From NCBI GenBank assembly GCA_030150665.1, contig JASLFJ010000015.1, positions 1-6,582 of the forward strand: a DNA stretch of 6,582 nucleotides. Reading direction: 5' to 3'. Position numbers and translations under genes: made by a program. Shown here piece after piece: positions 4,811-6,582 of this stretch. Every line of letters starts with the position of its first letter. The first letter of the stretch is position 1. The DNA comes from Enterococcaceae bacterium (GTDB lineage: Bacteria > Bacillota > Bacilli > Lactobacillales > Catellicoccaceae). The notes under the pieces are model-generated. The model did not search any database. It saw only the letters and a list, made by a program, of their open reading frames with translations, and was not told the DNA's origin.

Positions 4811-6582
4811 ATGAAGTTAAGAGAAGATATTCGTAATATCGCAATTATTGCCCATGTTGACCATGGGAAGACAACATTAGTTAATGAATTATTAAAACAA
4901 TCAGAAACATTAGATAGTCATATGACATTACAAGAACGTGCCATGGATTCTAATGATTTAGAAAAAGAGCGTGGGATTACTATTTTAGCGAAAAATACAG
5001 CTGTTAAGTTTAATGGTACACGCATTAATATTATGGATACACCAGGACATGCTGACTTTGGTGGAGAAGTAGAACGTATTATGAAAATGGTTGATGGGGT
5101 TTTGTTAGTCGTAGATGCTTATGAAGGAACAATGCCTCAAACCCGTTTTGTATTGAAAAAAGCACTAGAACAAAAGTTAACACCTATTGTTGTTGTTAAT
5201 AAGATTGACCGTGATTCAGCACGTCCTAAAGAAGTGGTAGATGAAGTATTAGAATTATTTATAGAACTAGGTGCAGATGACCATCAGTTAGAATTTCCTG
5301 TAATTTATACTTCAGCAGTTAACGGAACATCCAGTTTATCTGATGATCCAGCTGATCAAAAACCAACGATGGATCCTATTTTTGAAACCATTTTATCACA
5401 TATTCCAGCTCCTATTGATAACAGTGATGAACCACTACAATTTCAAGTTTCTTTACTCGATTATAATGATTATGTAGGAAGAATCGGGATTGGCCGTGTG
5501 TTTCGTGGTACTATTCGTGTAGGAGATCATGTTGCATTGTTAAAATTAGATGGCTCTGTTAAGAAGTTTCGCGTAACAAAATTGTTTGGGTTCTTTGGAC
5601 TGCAACGTGTGGAAATTGATGAAGCAAAATCAGGAGATTTAATTGCTGTTTCAGGGATGGAGGACATTTTTGTTGGTGAAACAGTAACACCTGTTGATCA
5701 TCAAGAAGCTCTTCCAGTACTTCATATTGATGAACCCACATTACAAATGACGTTTCTTGTTAATAATTCTCCATTTGCAGGACGTGAGGGAAAATTTGTG
5801 ACTGCACGTAAAATAGAAGAGCGTTTAATGAATCAATTACAAACAGATGTTTCTTTAAAAGTTGAACCAACAGATTCACCAGATGCATGGGTTGTTTCTG
5901 GACGTGGTGAGCTACACTTATCGATTTTAATTGAAAATATGCGTCGTGAAGGATATGAACTTCAAGTATCACGTCCTCAAGTAATTGAACGTGAGATTGA
6001 TGGTGTTCGTTGTGAGCCTTTTGAACGTGTACAAATTGATACACCTGAAGAATATATGGGAGGTGTGATTGAATCCTTAGGTCAAAGAAAAGCAGAAATG
6101 CAAGATATGATTCATACAGGAAATGGTCAAGTGCGTATTATCTTTTTAGTTCCTGCTCGAGGACTGATTGGCTATTCTACTGAATTTATGTCATTAACTC
6201 GTGGTTATGGGATTATGAATCATACTTTTGATCAATACTTACCAGCACTTTCAGGATCTATCGGTGGTCGTCGTAACGGGGCTTTAGTTTCTATTGATAC
6301 AGGAAAAGCAACGACTTATAGTATTATGAATATTGAAGAGCGTGGCACTATTTTTGTAGAACCTGGAACAGAAGTTTATGAGGGGATGATTGTTGGTGAA
6401 AATAGTCGAGAAAATGATTTAACCGTTAATATTACAAAAGCAAAACAAATGACCAATGTACGTTCTGCTACAAAAGATCAGACAAGTGTGATTAAAAAAC
6501 CAAAAATACTTACACTAGAAGAATCTTTAGAATTTTTAAATGATGATGAGTACTGTGAAGTTACACCTGAGAGTATTCGTTT
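4811..6582 (+). CDS. typA: Translational GTPase TypA/BipA (3' end cut by window)
   Basis: TypA/BipA is a ribosome-binding GTPase related to EF-G. It is linked to 50S assembly and, in E. coli, needed for good growth at low temperature. The reading frame is open from ATG 4811 to the window edge: 590 codons, about 15-25 short of the usual length, with no stop seen. The G domain has G1 AHVDHGKT (14-21), G2 RGIT (54-57), G3 DTPGH (76-80), G4 NKID (130-133) and G5 TSA (167-169). A beta-barrel domain II follows at about 205-290, then the EF-G-like domains III and V with GRGELHL (364-370) and PARGLIGY (448-455). The BipA-specific C-terminal region includes SGSIGGRRNG (481-490), which separates it from EF-G and LepA. 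The visible end, EVTPESIR, is the family's closing motif. AGGAG (4799-4803) lies seven bases before the ATG. Confidence 0.96.
   Translation, partial: MKLREDIRNIAIIAHVDHGKTTLVNELLKQSETLDSHMTLQERAMDSNDLEKERGITILAKNTAVKFNGTRINIMDTPGHADFGGEVERIMKMVDGVLLVVDAYEGTMPQTRFVLKKALEQKLTPIVVVNKIDRDSARPKEVVDEVLELFIELGADDHQLEFPVIYTSAVNGTSSLSDDPADQKPTMDPIFETILSHIPAPIDNSDEPLQFQVSLLDYNDYVGRIGIGRVFRGTIRVGDHVALLKLDGSVKKFRVTKLFGFFGLQRVEIDEAKSGDLIAVSGMEDIFVGETVTPVDHQEALPVLHIDEPTLQMTFLVNNSPFAGREGKFVTARKIEERLMNQLQTDVSLKVEPTDSPDAWVVSGRGELHLSILIENMRREGYELQVSRPQVIEREIDGVRCEPFERVQIDTPEEYMGGVIESLGQRKAEMQDMIHTGNGQVRIIFLVPARGLIGYSTEFMSLTRGYGIMNHTFDQYLPALSGSIGGRRNGALVSIDTGKATTYSIMNIEERGTIFVEPGTEVYEGMIVGENSRENDLTVNITKAKQMTNVRSATKDQTSVIKKPKILTLEESLEFLNDDEYCEVTPESIR

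Noticed and set aside
5559..6044. Two minus-strand open frames (5559-5741, 5760-6044) opposite typA
   Set aside because: His/Gln/Leu-rich mirrors of conserved typA codons; no independent evidence of coding.

Overview
The window is an AT-rich stretch of chromosome from a low-GC Gram-positive bacterium (Firmicutes). The best guess is the order Lactobacillales, near the Enterococcaceae/Carnobacteriaceae. The reasons are the A/T-ending codon use, strong AAGGAGG-type ribosome binding sites, consensus sigma-A promoters, and the gene set: membrane-anchored RNase Y, a DUF896 protein directly upstream of transketolase, a 66-residue cold-shock protein, and TypA/BipA. Genus cannot be fixed from this sequence. 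All genes lie on the plus strand, and I see no mobile element, tRNA, rRNA, CRISPR or other accessory island.

Layout: (1) 2-121, the last 39 codons of a probable M32-family carboxypeptidase. (2) 122-329, an intergenic region with a near-consensus promoter (188-216), followed by a perfect 10-bp inverted repeat that would form the very 5' end of the transcript. (3) 330-1889, rny (RNase Y), closed by a 15-bp hairpin terminator that overlaps its stop codon. (4) 1923-2032, a promoter region with a 30-bp imperfect dyad, then a DUF896/YnzC-like gene (2033-2272) and tkt (2320-4314), which look like one transcription unit. (5) 4315-4472, a consensus promoter and a long leader predicted to fold into one large imperfect hairpin, then a cold-shock protein gene (4473-4673) with a strong bidirectional-looking terminator. 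(6) An extended -10 promoter and typA (4811 to the window end), lacking only its last codons.

Functionally this is housekeeping. RNase Y sets mRNA turnover, CspA-like protein is an RNA chaperone, TypA/BipA is a ribosome-associated GTPase linked to ribosome assembly and cold growth, and transketolase serves the pentose phosphate pathway. Three of the five main genes act on RNA or ribosomes. I found no previously undescribed multi-gene system. The parts worth a second look are non-coding: the 5' hairpin on the rny leader, the dyad over the DUF896-tkt promoter, and the structured csp leader with a small ORF that ends exactly at the csp start.
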